A stretch of 64,000 nucleotides of DNA from G963665545 sp963665545 (lineage in GTDB: Bacteria > Pseudomonadota > Gammaproteobacteria > Xanthomonadales > SZUA-36), in the NCBI GenBank assembly GCA_963665545.2, contig CAXXKZ010000004.1:62001-126000 (forward strand), given 5' to 3'. The translations under genes and the position numbers were made by a program. The first letter of the stretch is position 1. Each line of letters opens with the position of its first letter. This document shows positions 27,052-36,699 of the stretch, piece after piece. The notes beneath the pieces were generated by a model. The model was not told the DNA's origin. It saw only the letters and a program-made list of their open reading frames with translations, and ran no database searches.

Positions 27052-28317
27052 CTAGTCCGCCATGGTGCGCTGCTTCAGATGTGCCTTGATGTCGATCCAG
27101 GTCTTGAGCGCGATCACGATCAGCAGCACTGGCATAGCCTCGCCCAGCACGAGGGTCAGGCCGCCGCCGAAAATAAGCACCACGTGCATGAAGACGATGC
27201 GGCTGTAGGGTTCTGACATCTGGTTTTGCACGGTTTTCCCGCGGAATTCCTTACGGCCCAGAAAATTTCTGTAAAAGGAAAACGCATGACTGGCAAACAA
27301 TACGGCGAGCGCCGGCCACAGGCTGGCGAACATCTGCATGACCTCGGTAAGGTCTCCTCCGATCGTGTCCTGGATGCCCTGCACGAAAATGTCATAAATA
27401 AACAGAAAGTGAACGGCCATGAAGGCGCCGAAATGGCCGAGGAAGAACGGCGCGGCCAGTAATGCAAACCAACGGCCGATGACAATGATTTTGCCGATGT
27501 TGAAAAACCCGATGACGGCGCTTTCGGCCCAATACAGGACCATCACGTTTCCCAGGTCCCAGCCCAGGAAAGCTGCCCCTGCCAGTGGAACGATATTGGC
27601 AATGATCAGGGCCAGGGTCGAAGGGGACCCCAGGGTTACCGGCTCGGTTGGCGCTGCAGAAACATCAATCCCGGATTCGTCGGCTGCATTACTGGCCAAC
27701 ACCACCATGGGCTCCCAGGTCCCCGTTAATTCCTCATCCGTGGCATCTCCACGCCGGATGGTCTTGCCACTGGCGATCTCGATACTGCCCTTGATTTCGG
27801 CCATCTCGAATTCGCTGAGATTCGAGCCGAAGGCTCCGGAGTTGGCGCCGTAGTCAAAGGCGATATGCGAGCCACGCCATGATTTGCCTGAATGCTTTGG
27901 CGGATGTTCAATGCGCAGGTTACGCATCCTGGAAACATCGTACTCCGCGGCCACTCCCGCACCGGGCAATCCCAGGAATACCTCAAGCTTGCTGGGGCTG
28001 GCCCTGATCACCTAACGGCCGAACAGCAGCACGGCAAGTATCGCGGTCATCAACAATGGCGCTATCGACCAGCCCAACAACCAGGCGCTCAGAAACAGTG
28101 CGGACACCAGGTCGAACAGGTCATTGAATTGACCCAATTCGGTGGCAGCCTGCTGAAAAGTGGTGATGGCCGGTATCAGGAAAGCCAGGTCAAAAGCAGC
28201 CAGGATGCCGATCGCCAGCCAGGACCGCTTGATTGGCAGCACCCTTCGAAAACCATCCCTATCACCGGCCATGCCCCATGCAGGCCTGAAGCGGGGACGA
28301 AGTCCTTTTCTGATCAT
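27052..28317 (-). pseudogene. DUF6498-containing membrane protein, interrupted by in-frame TAG
   Basis: The frame from ATG 28317 gives a cytosolic head (FRPAWGMAGDRDGFRRVLP) and two helices up to LLFGR. A TAG at 28014-28012 intervenes, and the same frame resumes at once with VIRASPSKLEVFLGLPGAGV, a PH-like segment. The DUF6498 region follows (GWDLGNVMVLYWAESAVIGFFN) with about six helices to 27052. The two parts read as one 421-residue integral membrane protein. A single change from CAG or GAG would explain the stop. The downstream part could start at the GTG right after the stop and still yield a DUF6498 protein. It follows the methyltransferase gene by 28 bp. Confidence 0.75.
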
Positions 28318-28345
28318 GGCTACCGTATGGCGCCGAATCCTGTGA

Positions 28346-28807
28346 TCATAGCCAGCGCCTCACTTTCTTTTTGTAACCGAGGTATTCCTCGCCAAAGGCG
28401 TCCTCCAGGAAGCTTTCTTCTCCGAGGATAAAGTTGAGATGGATCACTGCAATGAAAAAGGGTATCGGCAACAGCGTGCCCGTTGTGCCTATCAGCACCG
28501 AGACGCCGGCGAGAAACATCGCCATGCCGAGATACATGGGATTGCGTGTGAAACGGTAAAACCCGCCGGTGACCAGCACCGTCGCCTCTTCAAACGGCAC
28601 CACTCCGGTGTCAGCCTTCTTGAATGCCCCGGCTGAAATGGCGGCCATGACCACTCCGATCGAGGCAAGAATAATTCCTCCATAGTGAAATGGGGCTGCA
28701 ACGTACTGGCCCAGCGGAGCCCACTGGTTCATTACCATCATCATCAGCAGGGCGCCCAACAAATACACCGGTGGCACGATTTTTCTTTTCTGTTCCATAG
28801 CGTTCAT
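28346..28807 (-). CDS. Isoprenylcysteine methyltransferase-like (ICMT/PEMT fold) membrane protein
   Basis: 153 residues, four hydrophobic segments. GGFYRFTRNPMYLGM and the C-terminal EESFLEDAFGEEYLGYKKKV carry the RNPMY and E-x-Y-x-x-Y pattern of membrane methyltransferases that use SAM. Bacterial members rarely have known substrates; lipid or quinone methylation is possible. Probably co-transcribed with the interrupted DUF6498 gene just downstream. Start could be 28807 or 28798. Confidence 0.8.
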   Translation of the reverse strand: MNAMEQKRKIVPPVYLLGALLMMMVMNQWAPLGQYVAAPFHYGGIILASIGVVMAAISAGAFKKADTGVVPFEEATVLVTGGFYRFTRNPMYLGMAMFLAGVSVLIGTTGTLLPIPFFIAVIHLNFILGEESFLEDAFGEEYLGYKKKVRRWL

Positions 28808-28929
28808 TCACTCACAAACCGGTTCCTGAGCGGAACCGCAGGGGGCGGGGGGAAAGGGCAAGGGGTCTTCCTTTCACCGCACCAACTGTGAATTCCAGCC
28901 CCGTTGTTCACATGTGCCCTAGTATTTGG

Positions 28930-29126
28930 TAAGGCGCCGCTTCTGAGCAAGGGGTCTCCTTGCAGGACGCGCTCGAGCCCATCCATGGGACGCTCCTCTT
29001 GAAACATCCCTGTTTCAAAGGGTCCTGTAAGAAGACCCCTTACTCCGAACCGGCTTGTGCCAGCGTTAGGAAAGTCCCATGAGCGGGCTGCTGCCCACGC
29101 CTTCAAGGGTGCCGAACGCCGACAAG
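28930..29126. repeat. R3 repeat, left flank of the IS110 insertion
   Basis: GGTAAGGCGCCGCTTCTGAGCA through GCCCACGCCTTCAAGGGTGC to GACAAG. Bases 28976-29121 are identical to 30296-30441 on the other side of the transposase. The part before 28976 matches 50697-50750, so this copy keeps the outer left part of the longer R3 unit. It contains the palindrome CTTGAAACATCCCTGTTTCAAAG. Confidence 0.85.
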
Positions 29127-29141
29127 ATTCTATGGGTCTGG

Positions 29142-30080
29142 TCAAGCCATGGTTACACACGGTTTGAATGTTTCGCCTCGACTCATAAGGGCATATGCAA
29201 TCCTGACCAACTTGCGCCCCAATATCACTCGAGCAGCGGTTTTTGAAAGTCCCTTATCCAGTTGACGCTGATGATAGCGCTCGAATCGAGGTTCGTTGCG
29301 GGCCGCGTGAGCGGCACAAAATAGCAATCGTCGTATCTCCTTCTCGCCATTCTTGGTCAGCTTGTGCTTGCCCTGCATGCGACCAGACCGCCGCAATCGT
29401 ATGTCCAGGCCGAGGTAGGCCACAAAGGCATCCGATGAAGCGAACACGCCGCGATGAAAGGCCGCCACCAACCCAGCAGCTGTGGCGGGTCCAAGGCCCG
29501 GTATCTGTTGGCAACGCGCATAGTCTTGTTGCAGGCCCAACGCCCTTAGCAAATACTCAATCCGGCATTCGATGCGCTGGATCAAGCGGCTGCAGGCCTG
29601 TTCCACTTCTCGGCCTGACAGCGACACTTGGCGCATGCTCATGCGCATGTTTTTACGCACTCCAACCACCACAGCGCGACGCTTAATCAAAGCCCACAGC
29701 TCCCGTGAATGCTGGTCTGACGGGCAATGACGAGGCAATGACTGCGCTTCGTGGCTGAGATAGCGTACTAACAACCAGGCATCATGCGGATCACTCTTAT
29801 GCCTCAGGCCGACGGCATACCGATAGTGATGCAGCTGGCGTGGGTTCACCAAGTAGATCGCATAGCCCAAAGCGTGCGCAGTATCCACCACCGCCAGGTG
29901 GTAATGCGATGTCGGCTCCAGCGCCAGTCGTACCTCGCCCGTCAACCCACCAAGCCATTGTGCAATGGCCGCGGTTGAGTTATTGACTTGATAATGTCGT
30001 TGCCGGGTCCAATCGTAAACGTCCAAATGATCTTTCGAAACATCCACACCTAAAGTGACTTGGGTAACATTGCTTGTCAT
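29142..30080 (-). CDS. IS110-family transposase (DEDD recombinase)
   Basis: 312 residues from ATG 30080 with GGAGATC upstream; the frame to 30140 has no extra support. The RuvC-like domain shows the DEDD set: Asp13 in GVDVSKDHLD, Glu55 in LALEPTSHYH, Asp97 and Asp100 in KSDPHDAWLL. The C-terminal Transposase_20 domain follows (QQIPGLGPATAAGLVAAF, AYLGLDIRLRRSG) with its serine-containing segment. Length and motifs are complete, so the enzyme may be active. IS110 enzymes recombine without target duplication, guided by an RNA from the element's own non-coding end. Confidence 0.93.
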   Translation of the reverse strand: MTSNVTQVTLGVDVSKDHLDVYDWTRQRHYQVNNSTAAIAQWLGGLTGEVRLALEPTSHYHLAVVDTAHALGYAIYLVNPRQLHHYRYAVGLRHKSDPHDAWLLVRYLSHEAQSLPRHCPSDQHSRELWALIKRRAVVVGVRKNMRMSMRQVSLSGREVEQACSRLIQRIECRIEYLLRALGLQQDYARCQQIPGLGPATAAGLVAAFHRGVFASSDAFVAYLGLDIRLRRSGRMQGKHKLTKNGEKEIRRLLFCAAHAARNEPRFERYHQRQLDKGLSKTAARVILGRKLVRIAYALMSRGETFKPCVTMA

Positions 30081-30295
30081 AATGATCTCCGCGGTTATAT
30101 GCCGTAGCCGGGATCTCACGGGGCGCAAGCTTGTATACATCGGCTGTCATTGCAGCTAGATTCTCAATCGGCGCTCAGGTGAGAATGGGATGGGGACGAA
30201 CTCTTGTTAGTCTGTACCGACTGGCCAGAAAGCGACTGCGTCCCGCCCATCCCGGCACCCTTAATCATCCAGATTTAAGGCAGAAACACCATACA
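30081..30295 (-). ncRNA. Candidate bridge-RNA region of the IS110 element
   Basis: The 215 bp upstream of the transposase start contain no ORF of note. In IS110-group elements this end encodes the structured RNA that pairs with target and donor DNA. The position and length fit; I have not folded it and cannot assign the guide loops. Function is inferred from family knowledge only. Confidence 0.4.
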
Positions 30296-30617
30296 AGCCC
30301 ATCCATGGGACGCTCCTCTTGAAACATCCCTGTTTCAAAGGGTCCTGTAAGAAGACCCCTTACTCCGAACCGGCTTGTGCCAGCGTTAGGAAAGTCCCAT
30401 GAGCGGGCTGCTGCCCACGCCTTCAAGGGTGCCGAACGCCGCACAAGTGACTGGGTCGTCGAGCCAAGGATGGCTCGACGAGGCGACACGGAACAGGATG
30501 TTCCGTTGGAGCCGACCCACCAAGCGCGGAGAAGCGAGGGTAGCCCGTAGGGCCATCCGCCAGGCGTGGGCAGCAGTCCGCTCATGGGGCTTTCCGGAGG
30601 CAGAACAATACAGCAGG
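30296..30617. repeat. R3 repeat, right flank of the IS110 insertion
   Basis: Starts with the 146 bp shared with the left flank, then continues into CAAGTGACTGGGTCGTCGAG, GGAACAGGATGTTCCGTTGG and GGGCTTTCCGGAGGCAGAAC, all of which are also present at 50880-51060. It therefore carries the outer right part of the long R3 unit. The open frames that run across it are repeat artefacts. Confidence 0.85.
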
Positions 30618-30659
30618 ATTTGCCAATGGATACGCTGCAACGACCCACAACTATTCCGC

Positions 30660-33600
30660 TTATGCCATCTTCGCGCTGCGGCGTTGCCAGGCCGCCCGGG
30701 CATGCCAAAGCGCCAGTAGGGCAGCGATCACCAGAGACAGGGCCGAAGCCGGTACGACGGAGGCGCCCAACACGGTGATTGACAGGACGGCCGTGATCGG
30801 GGCCGCTGCGACCAGGGCCCAGGGTGACCATGTGGGTAGCCTGGCGGGGAGGCCAAAAAAGCGAATGTCCGGCGCCGTGCCGTTTTTCATCCCCAGCACG
30901 ATCACACCCCCCCAGAAAGCCAAGGCGGCCAATAAACTGATCCAGGAGCCCACAAAGCCAGCGCTGCGGTGCACGTAGCGTATTGAAAATTTTGCCTCCT
31001 CAGGCGCCTGGTTGGCGTAGAGCTTTGCGAAGCGATAGCGCAGGCCCTGTGTTGGGAGTTCAATATGGAGGGGTTCACCGGACATGACATTGCTCTGCGT
31101 GCCGCGCAGTATTTCAGTTGTGACGTCCTCAAGGGCGTCGAAAATGCCTTTGTCCAGCAGGTTCATATTGGTTTTTGGGTCGCTGTAACGAGGGGAATCC
31201 GGCACGTATACGTCCCAAATGCTGCGCGTTACGATCATGTCCGGCCTGGGCAATCGTCCGGCCAGCACGCCAAATGTTTGCATCGCAGCGCCACGCGTGG
31301 CGTAGACCAGTTCCACCGGAAACGCAGTGGACGAATTAATCATTTTGATCAGCACATCCGAAGCGTCTTCCTCTTCGCTGCCATCAGGGATGGGAGCGAC
31401 CGCAGGTTTCTGGGCTTTGCCATTGACAAATACGGACCAGATCTCGGTGCCGGGCGGCAGGGACAGGCGTAGAAATTGCCGCCGGCTGTTGCGCACATCA
31501 AAGGCCACCCTGGTGACGGCAAGACCGTCAGCGGTGAACAGGGTGGTGTAGTGCGCTGAATCAATCGCGGCAACCTGTACATCAATCTCCTGGTGTCGGG
31601 TAATGCGCAACTGCAGCTTGAAGGGATTTTCCGTTTGAACATATTTGTAGGCCAAGAGGATGGGATTGGTAGTTTTGAGCGCCAGTTGCCGGGGTAATTC
31701 GTTTATTTCCAACGAGGACAAATGCTCGACCACGCTGGCTTGAACCTCGAGCGCAGCCAGCGCTTCGATCGCGATCCGGCCGTGTTCCACATCGGCATCC
31801 GCGACTTCGATGTGCGGCACATTGGTGTCCGGTCCGCCGTCAAGCATGATGCGTTCATAGTTCAGCTCAATGCGGAACTGGCCATCCATTTCCTGGGTGA
31901 ACTCGATGTCGATGAACTGGCGTTCACCCTGCGTCGTTATTACGTGGTTGCGGATGGATGGTCCGCTGACCCCCAGGATATTTACATCGGCAGGCAGGGC
32001 CAGCCGCAGATTTCGTAACACGCCTGATTTGACGTCGATTTCGATGCTCACCTGTCCCTTCAAGGTGACATCGCCAATCGAGATCAGCGTATCGATCTGA
32101 GCGTTGAATTTACCCTGCCGGCGTTCTGGGGTAACCGTACGAACAGTCAAGGCGGCGTCGGTACTGTGGTACTTGTAGGTATGTGAGATGGTCTGTTCAA
32201 ATTGGTTGCGAAAAAAAGCAGGCAGCTGATTTTCGCCGACCTCGGACATTTCCGGATGCTCGACCGGCGCCAAGGCCAGATCGGACCCTGAGAGCAAGGC
32301 CACCATGCCTTTTTGCCGCGCCACGTTCAGTGCCAGGATGAGGGGTGCCTGCAAAGCATGGACCTCGTCAGGGTGGTCTTCAAGCAATTGCTCGTATTCG
32401 ATATTCAAGATGAATTCACCTTCAATTACCCTGTTAAGAAACACTCTTATATGTTTGATTAATTGAGGTTTGGTATCTGCGTTCGTATCGGAATCTACCA
32501 CAATCCAATCGGCAATGGCACCCGCCGATGAAGTCAGCTGATTGACCTGGGCGCTGTACGGGATGGCAAAGTCGAGAACCTTGGCGTCGCCACGGGTGAT
32601 GTCGTAGCGAATAGCTGCCTTGTCGTATAGCACACCTTCTGTGGCAAACAGAGCATGGAATACGGCTGCGTTGGCACGGCGCTGTGTGGCCACATCCTGC
32701 GGGATCGCATCCATCCAGGTCAGCTGCAGTTGCTGGCTCATCGGAATGAAAAAACTGGCAATCGTGTGTTCATTCTCCTGTCGGCTGTCCACTTGGGCTC
32801 CCTCCTTGCCGGCAGCGCTGACCTGCAAGTACTTATCACCCGGCAGGCTCAGTTCAAATTGGGACACCGGGACGTCGGGAATGGCGAAACTGGTGGAAGC
32901 CACACCGTCCGGGTATGTGACAGGTGACTGAAAACTCATTTCAATCTGGTGCACACCCGCGCCGGCAAGTCACACGACGAAACGCCCCGAGTCACTGTAA
33001 ACCGAGGCAGGTTCACCATTGATTTTCAGGGCGATAAGTGTGGATGCTGTAGAGATCAGCGGGACAGCGACTTCGCCGTCGACCAGCGTCTGGGCATCGA
33101 TAATGACCTTCCATTCGATGGCGTTAGAATTCAATCTGCCACTGTACTTGGCCCGGCTCAGGATGTATTCGTGCTCTGAGGCAACACGCCATGACACCAT
33201 CAGAGACGAACTGGCCGGGACCGTGCCAGTGGCCGTGGTGCCGTTGTCATCCGTGCTGATCAGCAGATTGGCCACCGGCGCTACGGCCAGATCAATATGC
33301 TTCTGCGGGATCCTGAGGCTGAATCGTGTCGCGGCGGCGGGTGGAATCGGCAGGCTGCTTATGCGTGCCCGGTCTGCGTGCCGTGAATCGACATGATAAG
33401 TCAGTTGCACACTCGCGCGCTGGCGTTTCTCGGCAAGCCAGAACAGGCCTTCGGCGCGCTGCACAAGCTGCACGGGCGTGCCATTGATGTGGGCCGATTC
33501 CAGGGCGGCCCCGGGCCCCAGCAGAGCGACCAGGGTCCACTCGTTTTCAAAGGTCTCGACCTCGACGAGCGCTGAAATAGTTGCGGTGATGTGGCCATCG

Positions 33601-33857
33601 CGCTGCTGAAATCGAATATCAAGCTCGGACTGACCCATCGCATAACCGGTTGGGGCAGGAAGCGGCTGGGTCGCGGCCTGCTGCAGCAGCCGCTGGTACT
33701 GGGCCAGCGTCAAAGTGACCTGGCCAGGTGGTTGGTCCGCAACCAGGTCGGTTTCGCTGGCGGCCGCAGCTGCACCGTGCATCAAGGCAACGGCTAGAAT
33801 CAGCAATTGGGCCAGGTGCCGGAGTTGTGCAGTGTATCGAGTGTTGTACCAGGTCAT
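30660..33857 (-). pseudogene. Large exported protein with C-terminal membrane helices, partner of the VWA protein; interrupted by TGA
   Basis: About 1,065 codons from ATG 33857 (GGAG upstream, overlapping the end of the VWA gene). Signal peptide (LLILAVALMHGAAAA), then a long beta-rich body without a family I can name. Near the end come three hydrophobic segments (GSWISLLAALAFWGGVIVL, ALVAAAPITAVLSITVLG, and one more) and a basic tail. A TGA at 32972-32970 stops the protein after about 295 residues at SDSGRFVV; the same frame resumes LAGAGVHQIEMSFQ, as if CGA (Arg) had become TGA. The topology suggests a periplasmic domain anchored in the inner membrane, acting with the VWA protein. Confidence 0.7.
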
Positions 33858-33862
33858 TTTCA

Positions 33863-35953
33863 TCATCTCCATTCATCAGGCAGGCGGTGCGTTTTTGCCC
33901 ACGCTGCGTATCGCAGTGAGTCGGCCAGAAAGAGCCGGTGATCGTCCGGGCCATCAACGGTCAGGGCCGCAATGGCTGCCAGGTAGTCCCGCAGCAGCTG
34001 CCGATCGCGGGCCAGATCCGGATCATTGGTCCACGCGGGTGTGTGCAGCTGCGCGGTCTCAATGTTGCGCTGCATTGTCTGCAACACTCGCCGGGCTTGG
34101 TCGGGATCTCGCTGCGCCATGGCATCGGTCGCTTGGGTAATGGCTTCGGCAAAGTGGTGGGCCAGAATATTTTTCGATACTGAACGTTGTGCAGGCCCCG
34201 GCGCCCCTGACTCTCCGGCGGGCAAACTGAAGTGGCTGCGCAAACTGCCATTGCGCAGGAAGACCAGGTCTTTGTAGCGCAAAGACACGTCCGCAATCGC
34301 GCCGGGTCGATCCGTAATGAGGTCAACCAGCACCTTCAAGCTGTCGCCTGAGTACACGCCTGGAATGACAATCTGGATCCCATCTTCATCTTCCCCCCGG
34401 TCTGGTTGAATGCCGAGGGTGGCGGCCAGCCGGCGGTCCATGCTGTTTTCGATTTCATGCACGCGCGCAATGCGCCGCCCATCCAGTGGCTCTGATCCGA
34501 TGACATCGATCAGCTGCACACCCGGCGCCAGGCGGATGGACAGACGTACCGCGCGGGCCACCGCCCGACTCACGGCATGCAGTTCGTTCTGGATCAAGAG
34601 CCCGGCCTCAGCAGGTGATTCGAGAAAACGGCGGTGGCCGAGACCCGCGAGCACCAGTTGATCAACATCATCCAGCCCGAGTTCATCGCCCAGCGGAACG
34701 ACGCTCAGGGTGGTGCCGTTTTTCGCCTGTTGGTGGGCCAGTGCGACAATTTGATCGATCTGTGCGATCGGTGCCGCTGAAATGAATATGACCGATCGGC
34801 TTCCCAATGGTCGGCCGTCATCCATGGAATCAACGCTTTCGCCCGTCAGTGCCGCGGCTTGCGCAAGTGCCTGGGGCAAATCCATGCGATCACCTTGCGG
34901 CATAATTTGCTGGCCGGCGATGATCTGCCGAGCAAGTTGCAAAGGACCATGGCGAAATTCGTCATCAGTGAGTACCAGGCCATTGGTCATCACCAGCGAA
35001 AAATGATCCCCCGCCTGCTTGCTTGCCAACAAGGCATCCAGCAGCGCACGGGCCGCAATGCGGACATCATCGGGCGCCGTGTCCGGCAGATCGATGACGG
35101 CAGTGACGTTCATTGCCGGGCGTTGGCCGCGGCGATGCTCGATACCGCGAATCCCGATCTGCAGACGAAGCCGGGTGAATCCGCTTGAAATTGTCTGAAC
35201 ATCTGATAGCAGGTTCAGCGCCAGTGCATTGTCCTTCGGAGCATCAAATGGCTGCTCAATGGGCTCAATGGATTGCTCCAGGCTGGAATTGTCTTGCAGC
35301 CATGATCGATCCACCTGGGTCAATTTGGCCCTCAACAATCGGATTTGCGGATCGCCGGGTACATAGCTGTTCGCCCAATATCCGCTGCGCGGCTGAATCT
35401 GGAGATTCTGCGTCTGCCGGTAATGGGCCAGGAGATCAGTTAGATCACCTGCCGGCGGTCCCGAGGGTATATAGACTGAGTCTCGCCTGAGCGCCCCTGC
35501 TCGTGGCAAATGCCGGGCGAATTTCGACTTGTGGGCTGTTTCCAGGGTCGACTGGAGGGCGGCATTGTGTGAGTTTTCCCGGTAGGACTCATCTTTGTCC
35601 TGAATTTCAAGGCGTCTTCTGAAGTCGATCACAGGCCTGCTTTCGGTCGCCGACCGGTCTTTGTGTTCGGATTCTTCGGATAGTCCATCCAGCTTGTCGT
35701 CACCGAAGTAGCGGCCGCCGTTTGCTTCGAAATCTTTCGACGTCTGGGCGGCGCCTTCAACAGAGACATCGAAGGTGAAATTATCAACAGCAGACTGTTT
35801 GATCACCCGTTTTGCAGCGCGGGGTATAACGGGATTGGCGTCGAAGAATTCGTTTGTGAGGCCCATTGCGGAAATCAGCACAGCAGCGCTTGCAAGGCTT
35901 GCTGCAGCAACGGGGAATCGGACCTGCGATGGGGTGGGTTGGCTGGTGTTCAT
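33863..35953 (-). CDS. von Willebrand factor A-type domain protein, membrane anchored
   Basis: 696 residues from ATG 35953 (AAGGGAGACA upstream). An N-terminal helix (VAAASLASAAVLISAMGL) is followed by a polar low-complexity stretch, then a VWA-like fold from about 270 (NVTAVIDLPDTAPDDVRIAA, HFSLVMTNG, SRSVIFISAAPI). The MIDAS DxSxS is degenerate: the first position reads DLPDT, so metal binding is doubtful. The tail is helical and resembles the C-terminus of YfbK-like VWA proteins (DPDQARRVLQTMQRN). Its stop overlaps the start of the large partner gene, so the two are translationally coupled. Confidence 0.75.
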   Translation of the reverse strand: MNTSQPTPSQVRFPVAAASLASAAVLISAMGLTNEFFDANPVIPRAAKRVIKQSAVDNFTFDVSVEGAAQTSKDFEANGGRYFGDDKLDGLSEESEHKDRSATESRPVIDFRRRLEIQDKDESYRENSHNAALQSTLETAHKSKFARHLPRAGALRRDSVYIPSGPPAGDLTDLLAHYRQTQNLQIQPRSGYWANSYVPGDPQIRLLRAKLTQVDRSWLQDNSSLEQSIEPIEQPFDAPKDNALALNLLSDVQTISSGFTRLRLQIGIRGIEHRRGQRPAMNVTAVIDLPDTAPDDVRIAARALLDALLASKQAGDHFSLVMTNGLVLTDDEFRHGPLQLARQIIAGQQIMPQGDRMDLPQALAQAAALTGESVDSMDDGRPLGSRSVIFISAAPIAQIDQIVALAHQQAKNGTTLSVVPLGDELGLDDVDQLVLAGLGHRRFLESPAEAGLLIQNELHAVSRAVARAVRLSIRLAPGVQLIDVIGSEPLDGRRIARVHEIENSMDRRLAATLGIQPDRGEDEDGIQIVIPGVYSGDSLKVLVDLITDRPGAIADVSLRYKDLVFLRNGSLRSHFSLPAGESGAPGPAQRSVSKNILAHHFAEAITQATDAMAQRDPDQARRVLQTMQRNIETAQLHTPAWTNDPDLARDRQLLRDYLAAIAALTVDGPDDHRLFLADSLRYAAWAKTHRLPDEWR

Positions 35954-36039
35954 TGTCTCCCTTAACGGGCGGGAGAGCAAAAAGGGGTTAGCTGTGAATT
36001 CCAGCAACGTTTATTCACAAGTAAGGCTCGGTGCCATCG

Positions 36040-36610
36040 TTACCGCAAAGCGCCATGAGGGTATTGCGGTTCGCTCCTGGCGGATGGCCCTTTGCACATG
36101 GATGTGCTTAGATCGTGGAGCGCAAAGATGCGCGGGAACGATCCAAGGCGCTAAGAACACTTGAAACCGTTCAGCAGCTCTTCGAGCCGCCGGAAAATGC
36201 TGCCATCCTGGCATTTTCCTTCCTCACGCCATCCTTGGCGCTCGGGCTCGACGACCCAGTCGCTTGTCGTCCCTCGGCATCCACCTTGATGGAGCGCACC
36301 ACAACCCCCTCATGACACTTTGCTGTCACGGTGCGGTGCCTTGTGCTTAAACGACCGCAACCCGCCTGGGGCAGCCAATGGTGTGACACACGCGCCAAAT
36401 CGACGACATTTGTCACCCATATGTCCCATAAGTTGGAACAAGCCGGAAAGAGTGACAGTGCTGCTTCCAGGACCCTTTGAAACAGGGATGTTTCAAGAGG
36501 AGCCCACATGGATGTGCAGGCGCCGCAGGCGCCGTGTGGCGTGTCCTGGAAGCAGCACTGTTACTCTCAGCCGGCTCCCAGACAAAGATGGCAAGTGCAG
36601 ATACTCCGGT
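36040..36610. repeat. R3-related repeat cluster with long hairpin
   Basis: This gene-free stretch is a mosaic. 36090-36150 is the reverse complement of 51120-51180 (GCACATGGATGTGCTTAG, GCGCGGGAACGATCC). 36449-36473 and 36543-36567 are 25-bp inverted repeats (AGAGTRACAGTGCTGCTTCC) matching at 24 of 25 positions. Their loop carries the R3 palindrome CCTTTGAAACAGGGATGTTT. It separates the VWA operon from the convergent beta-lactamase-fold gene. No coding signal seen in 36008-36699. Confidence 0.75.
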
Positions 36611-36699
36611 CAATTCGAATGATGAGCTGAGACTCAATCAGAATAGGGAGCACTTTTGTGAACATCGTTGCTGGAATTCACAGCTAGCCCGGGCTGAAC

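Larger units (their letters stand above)
29127..30295 (-). mobile_element. IS110-family insertion sequence, about 1.17 kb
   Basis: A transposase gene with about 215 bp of upstream and 15 bp of downstream non-coding sequence lies exactly between two identical 146-bp R3 segments. No terminal inverted repeats are evident, as expected for IS110. The exact ends are set by where R3 similarity stops and could shift by a few bases. Confidence 0.75.

Noticed and set aside
16968..28014. Reassigned TAG (for example pyrrolysine) explaining the two split genes
   Set aside because: TAG ends many intact genes here (glutathione transferase, ABC exporter, spermidine-synthase-like, MFS), and other split genes use TGA and TAA. 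No single codon reassignment fits.
32970..32972. TGA read as selenocysteine
   Set aside because: The position aligns with an ordinary surface stretch (FVV-LAGAG) without redox motif, and no SECIS-like hairpin is apparent just downstream.
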